NCBI RefSeq assembly: GCF_010894405.1
Contig: NZ_JAAIYA010000004.1
Coordinates: 186,001-250,000, forward strand
Origin: Pyxidicoccus caerfyrddinensis
Lineage (GTDB): Bacteria > Myxococcota > Myxococcia > Myxococcales > Myxococcaceae
Direction: 5' to 3'
Length of the DNA: 64,000 bases
The position numbers and the translations under genes are program-made. The notes under the pieces were generated by a model. It worked only from the letters and a program-made list of their open reading frames with translations, was not told where the DNA came from and made no database searches. Below are positions 1 through 8,063 of this stretch, in pieces (the stretch's first letter is position 1; each line of letters begins with the position of its first letter).

Positions 1-64
1 GTTGGAGGGACGGCTCTCTACCCTTGCGGGACCTCGAATCCCCGGGTGGAGGGCGCCGCACGCC

Positions 65-1255
65 ATGACGCGCGAGTTCGCCATCACCGCCCCGTCCCCG
101 TCGCTCTCACTCGGCGCGGACGGGCGTGGCGAGGTGGCCTTCACCGTCACCAACGTCACCGGGCTCGCGATGCGGGCCGTAGTCAGGCTCCTGCCCGAGC
201 CTCCGTTGAAGCCGGAGTGGCTGAGCGTGCGCGGCGCGGACCACCGCGACATGCCACCGGGAGCGACGGAGGTCTTCACGGTGGGCCTCCAGGTGCCCCC
301 CGGCGCGCCCCCGGGTCCGTACACGTTCCGCATGGTGGTGGCGGACCTGGACCTTCCCGACGAGCGCTTCGCGGAGGGCCCCACCATCGCCGTGGAGGTG
401 CGCCCCACGCCGCTGCCCGCGAAGCCGTTCCCCTGGTGGTGGCTCGTGGTGGGCGGGCTCGTCATCGCGGGTGGCGCGGTGGCGTTGTTCCTCGGCTTGC
501 GCGGTGACGATGCCGAACCCGGCACGTGTCCGGCCGGACAGGTGACGTGTGGAGACCGGTGCATCGACGTGCGGTCCGACGCGAAGAACTGCGGCGCGTG
601 CGGGACGACCTGCGGCCCTGAGGAAGTCTGCGAGGGAGGAGCCTGCGAGTGCACGGAGGGACGGGAGCGCTGCGGGAATGTCTGCATCGACACGCGGCAG
701 AACGACCGGAACTGCGGCGCTTGTGGCGTGACGTGCGGCGCGGGGCAGTTCTGCCGCGACGGCCGCTGCCAGTGCCCCTCGGGCCTGGGCCTGTGCGGCG
801 AGCGCTGCGTGGACACGCGCAAGGACACGCAGAACTGCGGCGCATGCAACACGCGCTGCGGAGCGAACCAGGTCTGCACCGACGGTCGCTGCGGCTGCAC
901 CGGGAGCCTCACGCTCTGCGGAGGCCAGTGCGTGGAGACGGACACGGATGAGCAGAACTGCCGCACCTGTGGCACCCGCTGTGGGCCGTCGCAGCAATGC
1001 GTGGGGGGCCGGTGTCAGTGCAACTCGGGGCTGACGCTGTGCGGGAATAGCTGCGTCAACGTGCAGCTCGACAAGAACAACTGTGGCCGCTGCGGTGCGA
1101 CGTGTGCCACGGGCAGGACGTGCAAGAACGGCTCGTGTGTCACCGGCGTCACCGCGCCGTGTGCCGTCGGACAGGTGCTGTGCCCGTGTACGGGCACGTG
1201 CATCCTCAACACGATGTGCGCGAAGCTGTGCGCCGCGGGTGTGCAGCCGAAGTGA
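65..1255 (+). CDS. Membrane-anchored cysteine-rich Stig1-like repeat protein
   Basis: The protein has 396 residues. Residues about 5-115 look like an immunoglobulin-like beta domain with alternating hydrophobic strands. A Trp-rich transmembrane segment follows at about 120-147 (WWWLVVGGLVIAGG), then about five tandem repeats of roughly 33 residues of the form C..GQ..C...C.D...D..NCGACG..C, which resembles the Stig1 pattern common in myxobacterial surface proteins. With the beta domain before the membrane segment and the Cys-rich part after it, an inside/outside topology is likely, with the disulfide-rich part exported. I chose ATG 65 because a purine-rich GGTGGAGGG lies just upstream; the frame is open to the window edge through a TTG at 2, so a longer start cannot be excluded. 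Function unknown; adhesion or an envelope role is a guess. Confidence 0.8.
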   Translation: MTREFAITAPSPSLSLGADGRGEVAFTVTNVTGLAMRAVVRLLPEPPLKPEWLSVRGADHRDMPPGATEVFTVGLQVPPGAPPGPYTFRMVVADLDLPDERFAEGPTIAVEVRPTPLPAKPFPWWWLVVGGLVIAGGAVALFLGLRGDDAEPGTCPAGQVTCGDRCIDVRSDAKNCGACGTTCGPEEVCEGGACECTEGRERCGNVCIDTRQNDRNCGACGVTCGAGQFCRDGRCQCPSGLGLCGERCVDTRKDTQNCGACNTRCGANQVCTDGRCGCTGSLTLCGGQCVETDTDEQNCRTCGTRCGPSQQCVGGRCQCNSGLTLCGNSCVNVQLDKNNCGRCGATCATGRTCKNGSCVTGVTAPCAVGQVLCPCTGTCILNTMCAKLCAAGVQPK

Positions 1256-1273
1256 GCGGTGCGGCGGTCCGCG

Positions 1274-1819
1274 CTAGGCGCTCCACATCACGCGGTACGT
1301 GGTGCCCGTGCTGTCGAAGCGGAGCACGTCCACCTGGGGTTCCTTCGCACCGGAGGCACGCATGCCCGCGAGCATGGTGCCCTTCGTGAAGTAGCGGGCG
1401 ACGTCCAGCTCGTTCATCCACAGCTCCATCTCCCGCTCCCCCAGCATGGTGGTGCGGACCTCCGTGTAGCTGTTGCCCGAGCGGAAGTTCTTCTGCGTCC
1501 GCTCCAGCATCCGCCGAGGGCCCAGCAGCCGCAGCACGCCGAACAGCGCGCTGCCCACCACCGTCTCCTTGTACCCATCCACCAGGCGCTCCCCCAGCCA
1601 GCACAGGCCTTCTTCCTCGGGAGCGTCCGGGCACAGCGCCCCGGCGGAGCGCCGCAGCCACCGCGTGAAGTCCACCTGCGGGTAGCCCGGCAGCAGCTTG
1701 CGGTCCAGGTCCAGTCCCGCCTCCCGGAGCTGTGCTTTCAGCATCGGCGTCACCCTCTCGCCGAGGCCCCGGAAGAACAGCGCCTCCACCGTGTGCTCGA
1801 AGACGATGCGGTCAGCCAT
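1274..1819 (-). CDS. DUF2378 (TIGR02265-like) family protein
   Basis: The protein has 181 residues and begins MADRIVFEHTVEALFFRGL, the typical opening of the DUF2378 family, a paralogous group largely limited to Myxococcales and usually about 180-200 residues. Features seen are the central LLPGYPQVDF stretch and a C-terminal beta-rich part ending in TYRVMWSA. No catalytic motif or signal peptide is visible. I prefer the ATG at 1819 over the upstream ATG at 1849 because family members start with this FEHTVEALF segment. Its start overlaps the stop of the decayed reading frame upstream (ATGGCTGA), so the two were probably translationally coupled. It converges on the Stig1-like gene with 18 bp between them. 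Biochemical function is unknown. Confidence 0.85.
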   Translation of the reverse strand: MADRIVFEHTVEALFFRGLGERVTPMLKAQLREAGLDLDRKLLPGYPQVDFTRWLRRSAGALCPDAPEEEGLCWLGERLVDGYKETVVGSALFGVLRLLGPRRMLERTQKNFRSGNSYTEVRTTMLGEREMELWMNELDVARYFTKGTMLAGMRASGAKEPQVDVLRFDSTGTTYRVMWSA

Positions 1820-2060
1820 TCCGGCAGCGTAGGCGTCGTGGATCCCCACCAGTACGAGCGCCCGAGCTCCCTTCCAGTGGAAGACAGTTCAAGGGCCCGC
1901 GGGGACGTACGGCGTTGTCGGCGAATGCCGGGTCCTTCGTGAAGCCGTGCCCGATGCCCTGCACACGCGCACAGCCACGCCGCCTGGTCGAGGAACTCCC
2001 CTACACAGTGCACTTCTGCAGGGCGGAGCGCATCACCGAGCGCATCACCCATCCGAATCA
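1812..2060 (-). pseudogene. Detached 3' part of the upstream gene, displaced by two frame changes
   Basis: Downstream of the stop at 2045 the sequence stays protein-like, but in other frames. One frame (about 2075-1945) encodes HDLELIRMGDALGDALRP and then VHCVGEFLDQAAWLC. A further +1 shift then gives GIGHGFTKDPAFADNAV, ending at a stop (1812-1814) that overlaps the DUF2378 start codon as ATGGCTGA. The overlapping stop/start and sensible residue composition suggest these are the original C-terminal residues of the 2629-2045 gene. Either two real frameshifts broke the gene or the assembly has two single-base errors. This is an inference from frame behaviour; no homolog was aligned. Confidence 0.5.
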
Positions 2061-2629
2061 GTTCGAGGTCGTGCGCCGCAGGAGACCAGGACTTCATAAG
2101 CTTGGTCGATCAGCTCAAAACTATTGGTCCCTGCCATCAGCATGAGCCAGGGGGACTGCGGCTTCAGCAAAACTCCCTGAAGAGCAGGACCTGGGACAAC
2201 GAGCTGGAACCATGGTTCGTAGGGAGTTGGTGGCCCTCCGCCGCCCCCTCCCAAGCGGCGAACTTGCTCGTGTACCTCCAGAGGACTGGGCGTGCCCTTC
2301 TGGAACTCGAAGCGCTGCTTGAACCGGCCCCACTCCAGTAGCTCATGGGGGGCCTGCTGTCCCCCCAACGCCGCCAGGGCACGACACAGACGCAGGTAAT
2401 CAGGATCTTGATCGAGCGGGTTCACGGGGTTGAGCGCACGCTCGTCGACCTCAAGGGCGCGCTCGCTCGGCACAAGGTGGATGAACCACCCCTTCGTAAC
2501 CTCGATGTAGAAACCCGCTGGGTGCTGTATCAGCTCCACCTGGCGCCCCAGCCTCTCGCCCACCATGTCCCGGACGAGCTCCATTGGCGGCAGGCCCGCG
2601 AGGGAGACGTATTCGATACATAGGCCCAT
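2045..2629 (-). CDS. Uncharacterised protein, probably truncated by a frameshift
   Basis: The open frame gives 194 residues, starting MGLCIEYVSLAGLPPMELV, with a GAGG Shine-Dalgarno-like run about seven bases before the ATG. It has no signal peptide or membrane segment. The middle holds a five-glycine run (LGGGGGGPPTPYEPWF) between two alpha/beta-looking halves. The last eight or so residues (ARPRTDSDG) look like out-of-frame sequence: coding-quality sequence continues in the next frame just before this stop, as described for the downstream entry. I recognise no family. It was probably co-transcribed with the DUF2378 gene downstream. Confidence 0.6.
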   Translation of the reverse strand: MGLCIEYVSLAGLPPMELVRDMVGERLGRQVELIQHPAGFYIEVTKGWFIHLVPSERALEVDERALNPVNPLDQDPDYLRLCRALAALGGQQAPHELLEWGRFKQRFEFQKGTPSPLEVHEQVRRLGGGGGGPPTPYEPWFQLVVPGPALQGVLLKPQSPWLMLMAGTNSFELIDQAYEVLVSCGARPRTDSDG

Positions 2630-2804
2630 TGACTGACCTCAATTTGCTGCGTCCAGGCCTCACGATAGCGCTACCAACGTCAGAGGTGGCGCACGGGCGT
2701 CAGTGGAGCGAAGGTAGAGTGGGCAATGCCCGAGGCACATGACGAACAGCACCTGCATGCGTCGCGCACCTCGGGCAGCGTCCAATTCATGTGACCGGGT
2801 AGTA

Positions 2805-4526
2805 TCAGAACGCCGAGCCGTTCGCGCGCATGCCCGGAGAGGCGCTGCGCGTGGAGAGGCTCGTGTGGAGCACGAAGCTCCCCGTGGCGCCGCCATCCGG
2901 GTTGCGATTCATGGACACGCCGTCCTGACCCGCGAGTGACGCGGCATAGGTATACGCATCCACCACCGTGCCACCGGTCTTCTGGAGCGTCACGGTGTCT
3001 CCGCCGTTGTTGAGGCTGAGGCCTCCCGTGGTGGCGCCGACCGCGTTGCCCACGCCCGCCGGAATGGACGCCGCCTTGCCGAACACCACGAGCGCCCTGC
3101 CCGCTCCCAGGATGGTGCCACTGGCGAAGGTGTGCCGCAGGCCCGTCGCGTCCCACAGCATCCACCCACCGAGGTCCACCTGCGAGCCACCGGTGTTGAG
3201 CAGCTCGATGAACTCCGTGCCGGCATCCGAGCCGATTTCATTGGCGAGGATCTCGTGCAGCACCACGTTGCCCGGGGTGTTGGTGGAGGTGATGGTGAAC
3301 GCCCCAACGCTGCTGTCCGAGAGCGCCGCGTTCGCCACGTCACTCACCCGGACGCGAGCCAGCGAGGTCGCGACGTCCGGCACCGTCCACGTGTAGCTGC
3401 CCGTAGCCCCCGAAGCAGTGCCAATCAGCGCCCACGCGCCACCGTCGTCGATCGAGTACTCCAACTTCACCGTCGGCACCTGGGTCGCGCTCCAGGTGAC
3501 GGTGCGCGCGCCGCCGCCCGCCCAGCTCTCTCCACCGTTGGGTGAGGTGACGGTCAGCGCCGCGCCCTCGTTGCCCCAGGTATAGCGCGTGAGGACCGGG
3601 TAGTGGTCCGTGGTGGTCGTGTCATAGCTCGGGATGTACGCGTCCACGCGGTACACCTCAGCCGAGCCCGCCACATGGAGCGCCCGCAGTTCATGGGTCG
3701 CGAGGTGGTGGTCGATGACGGCCTTGTAGCCCACGGTGGACGTGAGGTTCGCATCCGAGAGCGCCTTGGTCGGGAAGGAGTAGCCCGCCGCGTCGACCAC
3801 GAAGTTCTCGTACGGCGACGTGCGGCTGGAGGAGATGGACACGTCCACGTCGTCGTTGAAGTCGCCGATGACCAGCACCTTCGCCGTGGGCCACGTGCTG
3901 TCCAGGTACGCCTTGAGCGCCGCCGAGCCGTCCACGCGCCGCTGCCAGCTGTCCACGTCGCTCAGCGCCTTGGCGTGCATGACGATGACGACGACGTCCT
4001 CGGTGTGCCCGTTGAGGCCCACCCGCATCCGCACCTCGAGCGGCGGCCGGCCACCGAAGAACGTGGCATCCGCGGTGAGGATGACGCGCGCCCCCAGCAC
4101 GGAGGCGACCGCCGGCTTGTAGAGGAGCCCCACCTTCTGCTCGCCCGGCGTGTAGTACGTGCTGCCGCCCACCACGCTCGGGTCGCTGCCGAGCAGGCCC
4201 GCGTAGCCGGGGAGCTGGGAGACCAGGGTGTTGAACTGCGCGGCGCTGACGATTTCCTCCACACCCCAGACGTCCAGGTCGGCACCCAGGATGACGTCCC
4301 GCGCGTTCTGGAGCTGGAGCGTCTCGTCGCTGGGGCCGTGGGACGTGGAGCCGAAGTACTCCAGGTTCCAGCAGCCGACATCGAGCGTGCTGGCGAAGCC
4401 CCGGGACGGAATGGTGACGGCGTCCTCGCGCTCGCCGAGCGGGGCCTCGGAAACGAAGGCGGACGGGTCGCCTCCGCAAGCGGTGGCCAGAGAGAGGAAC
4501 AGTAGCAGGGAGCGCAACCGTGGCAT
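2805..4526 (-). CDS. Secreted lipoprotein: endonuclease/exonuclease/phosphatase domain with Ig-like and lamin-tail domains
   Basis: The 573-residue product starts MPRLRSLLLFLSLATACGG, a lipoprotein signal with the lipid-accepting Cys at residue 17. Residues about 45-340 resemble the endonuclease/exonuclease/phosphatase fold: CWNLEYFG, VWGVEE, VIGDFNDD and a terminal TTDHYPV stand for the Asn, Glu, Asp-Asn and Asp-His metal and catalytic sites. About 350-445 is an Ig-like module (SPNGGESWAGG, TVTWSA). About 450-573 is a lamin-tail-like domain (VVLHEILANE, EFIELLNTGG, VDLGGWML). Members of this domain mix act as extracellular nucleases, so a role in degrading DNA outside the cell is likely. ATG 4526 is chosen for the signal peptide and an upstream GAGG; a longer in-frame start lacks a signal sequence. 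Confidence 0.85.
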   Translation of the reverse strand: MPRLRSLLLFLSLATACGGDPSAFVSEAPLGEREDAVTIPSRGFASTLDVGCWNLEYFGSTSHGPSDETLQLQNARDVILGADLDVWGVEEIVSAAQFNTLVSQLPGYAGLLGSDPSVVGGSTYYTPGEQKVGLLYKPAVASVLGARVILTADATFFGGRPPLEVRMRVGLNGHTEDVVVIVMHAKALSDVDSWQRRVDGSAALKAYLDSTWPTAKVLVIGDFNDDVDVSISSSRTSPYENFVVDAAGYSFPTKALSDANLTSTVGYKAVIDHHLATHELRALHVAGSAEVYRVDAYIPSYDTTTTDHYPVLTRYTWGNEGAALTVTSPNGGESWAGGGARTVTWSATQVPTVKLEYSIDDGGAWALIGTASGATGSYTWTVPDVATSLARVRVSDVANAALSDSSVGAFTITSTNTPGNVVLHEILANEIGSDAGTEFIELLNTGGSQVDLGGWMLWDATGLRHTFASGTILGAGRALVVFGKAASIPAGVGNAVGATTGGLSLNNGGDTVTLQKTGGTVVDAYTYAASLAGQDGVSMNRNPDGGATGSFVLHTSLSTRSASPGMRANGSAF

Positions 4527-4619
4527 GAGTGGGTCCTCGTTGGGGGGAGCGGCGGATCTGACGATTCCCGTGCCGCGCCGCAAGGACCCTGGTGGCCACA
4601 TGACGGTCACGGCTTCCTG

Positions 4620-4632
4620 CAGGTGTCACCTG
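4620..4632. promoter_or_regulatory. 13-bp palindrome CAGGTGTCACCTG, candidate operator
   Basis: The sequence CAGGTGTCACCTG is a perfect inverted repeat around one base. A related copy (CAGGTGACAC) lies at about 4657-4666, a spacing of roughly 37 bases. Both sit between the divergent nuclease lipoprotein and RNA ligase genes, about 75 and 45 bases before the ligase start. Paired copies of a dyad in a divergent promoter region suggest binding by a dimeric regulator. The regulator is not identifiable here. Confidence 0.4.
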
Positions 4633-4707
4633 GATGTCGCGAACGCCTGAATCACACAGGTGACACACCGGGCCGGCGACACATGCGCCGGTGGTACGCT
4701 TCCTCCG

Positions 4708-5460
4708 GTGCAACCGCATCCCACCCCGGACTTCCGTCCCCTCGGCCGCAAGGCCTATGGCTCCATTCCCCACCTCCCGGGCTCACGCACCGGGCCGGCG
4801 GATCGCCATCTCTCTCCGGCCCTGGCGCGGCTGTGCACCGAGCGCATCCGGGACGCGCGAGACCACGTCGTGGTGCTGGAGAAGCTCGACGGCTCGTGCG
4901 TGGCCGCGGCGCGCGTGGGTGACTCCGTGCTGGCACTGGGCCGCGAGGGGCGCCTGGCCTCCCAGTCCCCCAATGAGTCACGCCGGCTCTGGGCGACGTG
5001 GGTCTCCGCGAACACGGCGCGCTTCCTGGCCGTGCTCCAGCCGGGAGAGCGACTCGTCGGCGAGTGGCTGGCCCTGGCCCATGGCACCCGCTACACGCTG
5101 ACGCACGAGCCCTTCGTCGCCTTCGACCTGATGCGCGACGGCGAGCGGCTGCCGTGGCACGAGCTCACCGCGCGCATCGGGGCCGGCGGCTTCATGACTC
5201 CGGGCCTGCTCCATGAGGGCGGGCCGCTGGGCATCGACGCGGCGATGGCACGGCTCCAGGGGGGCGGCTTCCACGGGGCGGTGGACCCGGTGGAGGGGGC
5301 CGTCTGGCGGGTGGAGCGGCGGGAGGGCGCGGGTGTCAGGGTGGAGTTCCTCGCCAAGTACGTGCGGCCGGACAAGGTGGACGGCAGCCTCCTCCCTGAG
5401 AACACGGGGCGGTCCGCCGTGTGGAACTGGCGACCCGCCCCCGGAGTGCCCTCGCCGTAG
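4708..5460 (+). CDS. RNA ligase family protein
   Basis: The 250-residue protein carries the ordered motifs of ATP-dependent RNA ligases (nucleotidyltransferase superfamily). They are motif I EKLDGS with the adenylated lysine at about residue 59, motif III GEWL (Glu about 119), motif IIIa FVAFD (136-140), motif IV EGAVWR (about 196) and motif V EFLAKYV (Lys about 217). It has no extra C-terminal domain, so it is a compact ligase of the RNA_ligase type. Expected role: sealing nicked or cleaved RNA in the cytoplasm. GTG 4708 is preferred; an in-frame GTG at 4660 is an alternative. The last 138 bases are duplicated at 7914-8051, just before the pyrophosphatase gene, showing that this gene and the one at 8064 formed an operon before the Kelch gene came between them. 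Confidence 0.85.
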   Translation: MQPHPTPDFRPLGRKAYGSIPHLPGSRTGPADRHLSPALARLCTERIRDARDHVVVLEKLDGSCVAAARVGDSVLALGREGRLASQSPNESRRLWATWVSANTARFLAVLQPGERLVGEWLALAHGTRYTLTHEPFVAFDLMRDGERLPWHELTARIGAGGFMTPGLLHEGGPLGIDAAMARLQGGGFHGAVDPVEGAVWRVERREGAGVRVEFLAKYVRPDKVDGSLLPENTGRSAVWNWRPAPGVPSP

Positions 5461-5461
5461 C

Positions 5462-5526
5462 GCCTGACGAGACGGCGCTGTTGCACGGCCGCCCGTGGAT
5501 GTCTCGAAGGCTCCGTGTCGTCAGGC
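5462..5526. terminator. Inverted repeat between converging ligase and Kelch genes
   Basis: GCCTGACGA at 5462-5470 is exactly complementary to TCGTCAGGC at 5518-5526, with 47 bases between. An inner pair GAGAC (5469-5473) and GTCTC (5501-5505) could form an alternative stem. The element spans the whole intergenic space of two converging genes, so a weak bidirectional terminator is possible; it has no clear T run. It is also one edge of the Kelch insertion. Confidence 0.35.
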
Positions 5527-7761
5527 CCGGCGGCGTCGACGGGCCCCCACGCCCAGGCACGTGGCGAACACGACGAGCCACGCATTGCCTCCCGTGAAGC
5601 CGGTGAGGCAGCCGGAGCCGCCCGGATTGCCCGAGCCGCTGCCACCGTCCGCGACGACACCCGCATCACCTCGTGGCGGCGACCCGGCATCGCTCCCGAC
5701 AGTCCCGCCATCCATCGTACCGGCGTCGTGTCCCGCATCGACGGGGCCCGCATCGGCCGCTCCACTTCCGGCGTCTTCCGGCCAGGGCGTGTCACATCCG
5801 CCATCGCCGTTGCAGCTCGCGCACGTCCCGGGTCTGGGCTCGCCAGCGGGAACCGTCGTGCAGAGCCCCTCCGTGCCGGGCAGGTTGCAGGACTCGCACG
5901 TCCCACTGCACGCCGTCTGGCAACACACGCCATCCACGCACCAGCCCGTCTCACATTGAGCCGAGACGGAACAATTGGAGCCCGCCGCCATGAAGGCGTT
6001 GAGCGTCCACGTGCCTCCAATCCCATAATAGTAGTCTCTGCCTCCGCCCCACTTCACGACGGTGTGACCGAGCGTGGCGGCGGTGGCCTCATGGAGACCC
6101 GGTGGCGTGCTGGTCGTCTGCGGCTGGGACCACCCCGTCGCGGGGTCGTAGAGCCAGGTGTCACTCAGGAAGACTCCACTCGACGAAGGACTGCTGCGGC
6201 CACCGTTGAGCACCGCCTTGCCGTCGAGCTCCGCCATGATGGGGGCATAGCGAGCTCCGGGACCTCTGGCTCCGGGCAGCCAGTTGGTCCCGTTCCAGAT
6301 CCACAAATCCGAGTAGTAGTAGGTGTTCGACGGATTGGCCCCATCGGTGTACGCACCGCCAAAGAGCAGCACGCTCCCAGCGACGGTGGCCATTCCGTAG
6401 CCGCCGCGCGAGCCAGGACGATTCGTGGGCGCCAGTTGCTTCCAGTCGACGCCATCGAACTGCCAGGTGTCCGCCAGGGAGAGCTGGGACAGGTCGAGTC
6501 CTCCGAAGAGAACCAGCCGGCCGCCGAGCGGCGCCATGCCGATGTACTTCCTCGCCCCGGGCGTGTGGGCGGTGGTCAATCCCGTCCAGTTGTTTCCATC
6601 CCAGAGCCAGGTCCGGGTGTCGCTCGCACCGCCGTACATCACGACCTTGTTTCCCAGCGTCGCCATGGCCGCGTATTGCCGCGCCGGAGGAACCGTTGTC
6701 GGCGTGCGCTGGCTCCATGCCCTGCCATCCCACTCCCAGGTCTGGGTGTCGCGAAAGAGAACGACCTTTCCACCCAGGGTCGCCATCGACGCACCCTTCA
6801 TCGAAACCGGCATCTTCCAGCGCTCGGTCCACGTCATTCCGTCGAAGGTCCAGGTGTCGTAGGTGGAGCTCCCGGAGACGATGCCCCCGAAGAGGAGCAC
6901 CGTCGGGCCCGCGGCGACCATGAGGCCGGGGCTGCGCGTCGTCGGCGACGCGACCGGGCTGGTCTTTACCCAGTCGGCCCCCGACCACTGCCAGGTGCTG
7001 GTGCCGTCATAGGCGAGCGCCACGCCCCCGAGCGTCGCAAGCTCGTATCGTGACAGCCCGGGCAGCGAGGTCGACGTGGCGAGCTTCGTCCAGCCGGAGC
7101 CATCGAAGGTCCAGGTCTCCGCCGGAAAGGGAGCGCTGGAGTCGTAGCCGAGCAGGAGCGCCGAATCGCCCACCGTCACCATGGAAATCGAGGCCGTGGA
7201 GGGGCTGGTGGTGGTGGTGACGCGCGTCCAGTCCACCCCATCCCAGGTCCAGGTATCGCCGAGAGTGCCCTGCGCTGAATGGCCGCCATACATCACCACC
7301 TTGCCCGCGACGACCGCCATCCCCTGTCCGGCGCGAGCCGGTGGGTTGGTCGCGGTGAGCAGTCGCGTCCAGCTCGTTCCGTCCCACTGCCACGTCTCGT
7401 CGACATACGTATTCGAGCTCGAGTCGTAGCCGCCGAACATGAGGAGGCTGGTGCCGTAGCCCACCATGTGGCCGACCGCGCGGGATGACGGCCACCCCTG
7501 CGCCACCCGTGGGTTCCACGCGGCACCGTCCCAGGTGAACATGCCCTCGGAGTTGCTGAAGAGAACGGCCTGGGTCCCGAGCGACGCCAGCGCGTAACCG
7601 TCCCGGGGCCGGGGGTGCTCGGCGAACTGCCAGCTGACGGTGGTGACGGGCGTGAGCCCCTGCTCGCTGGCTGCCTCCGCAGAGGGAGTCGGGCCCTCCA
7701 CGGAGTTGCACGCGAGGCAGAGGACCAGCAGGCCTGGCAGAGTCAATCGGTATGGGTTCAT
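5521..7761 (-). CDS. Kelch-repeat lipoprotein with MYXO-CTERM-like tail
   Basis: The 746-residue protein starts with a lipoprotein signal (LLVLCLAC, Cys 18). Residues about 45-585 contain around ten Kelch-like blades with the recurrent pattern TW.WDG..W....T..P.AR....MA.LGGK.VLFGG, predicting one or two beta-propellers. A Cys-rich segment follows (about 600-660: GWCVDGVCCQTACSGTCESC), then a Gly/Asp/Ala-rich linker. The end is a single Cys followed by a hydrophobic stretch and RRRRR, which resembles the MYXO-CTERM surface-sorting signal. It lies antisense between the RNA ligase and its former partner and is therefore probably a later arrival. Likely a cell-surface or outer-membrane protein; ligand unknown. 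Confidence 0.85.
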   Translation of the reverse strand: MNPYRLTLPGLLVLCLACNSVEGPTPSAEAASEQGLTPVTTVSWQFAEHPRPRDGYALASLGTQAVLFSNSEGMFTWDGAAWNPRVAQGWPSSRAVGHMVGYGTSLLMFGGYDSSSNTYVDETWQWDGTSWTRLLTATNPPARAGQGMAVVAGKVVMYGGHSAQGTLGDTWTWDGVDWTRVTTTTSPSTASISMVTVGDSALLLGYDSSAPFPAETWTFDGSGWTKLATSTSLPGLSRYELATLGGVALAYDGTSTWQWSGADWVKTSPVASPTTRSPGLMVAAGPTVLLFGGIVSGSSTYDTWTFDGMTWTERWKMPVSMKGASMATLGGKVVLFRDTQTWEWDGRAWSQRTPTTVPPARQYAAMATLGNKVVMYGGASDTRTWLWDGNNWTGLTTAHTPGARKYIGMAPLGGRLVLFGGLDLSQLSLADTWQFDGVDWKQLAPTNRPGSRGGYGMATVAGSVLLFGGAYTDGANPSNTYYYSDLWIWNGTNWLPGARGPGARYAPIMAELDGKAVLNGGRSSPSSSGVFLSDTWLYDPATGWSQPQTTSTPPGLHEATAATLGHTVVKWGGGRDYYYGIGGTWTLNAFMAAGSNCSVSAQCETGWCVDGVCCQTACSGTCESCNLPGTEGLCTTVPAGEPRPGTCASCNGDGGCDTPWPEDAGSGAADAGPVDAGHDAGTMDGGTVGSDAGSPPRGDAGVVADGGSGSGNPGGSGCLTGFTGGNAWLVVFATCLGVGARRRRRA

Positions 7762-7913
7762 GGGGTGCTCGAAAACCGGGTGAGGGGCTCGTGGCGAGCG
7801 AGCCCTTCCTTCGAGCGTTGCGCCTGCCCCGACAGTGGATGTCGACAGACAGTTGTCACTGGAAGGCCCGGGTGGATCGCCCTCCGGGCAGGACTGAACG
7901 GGACGCGGGGCGT

Positions 7914-8051
7914 GAGGGCGCAGTTGTCAGGGTGGAGTTCCTGGTCAGGTATGTACGGCCAGACAGGGTGGATGGCAGGCTCCCGCCTGGGAACACGGGG
8001 CGGTCCGCCGTGTGGAACTGGCGCCCCGAGCCCCGGGTGCCCTCGCCGTAG
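7914..8051 (+). pseudogene. Duplicated 3' end of the RNA ligase gene
   Basis: These 138 bases align without gaps to 5323-5460, the last 46 codons of the RNA ligase including its TAG. I count 119 of 138 identical positions (about 86 percent). The open frame still reads VRVEFLVRYVRPDRVDG and then NTGRSAVWNWRP, but it lacks motifs I to IV, and motif V lysine has become arginine. Homology begins abruptly near 7914 and stops at the stop codon. The fragment ends at the ribosome-binding AGGGAG of the next gene, the position the ligase end would have had in an intact operon. It is a scar marking the boundary of the Kelch-gene insertion. Confidence 0.85.
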
Positions 8052-8063
8052 GGAGTGCCGGCC

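Noticed and set aside
5521..8051. Kelch-gene insertion as a transposon or insertion sequence
   Set aside because: There is no transposase, no matching terminal inverted repeats at both ends and no short target duplication. The 138-bp duplicated ligase tail points to recombination instead.
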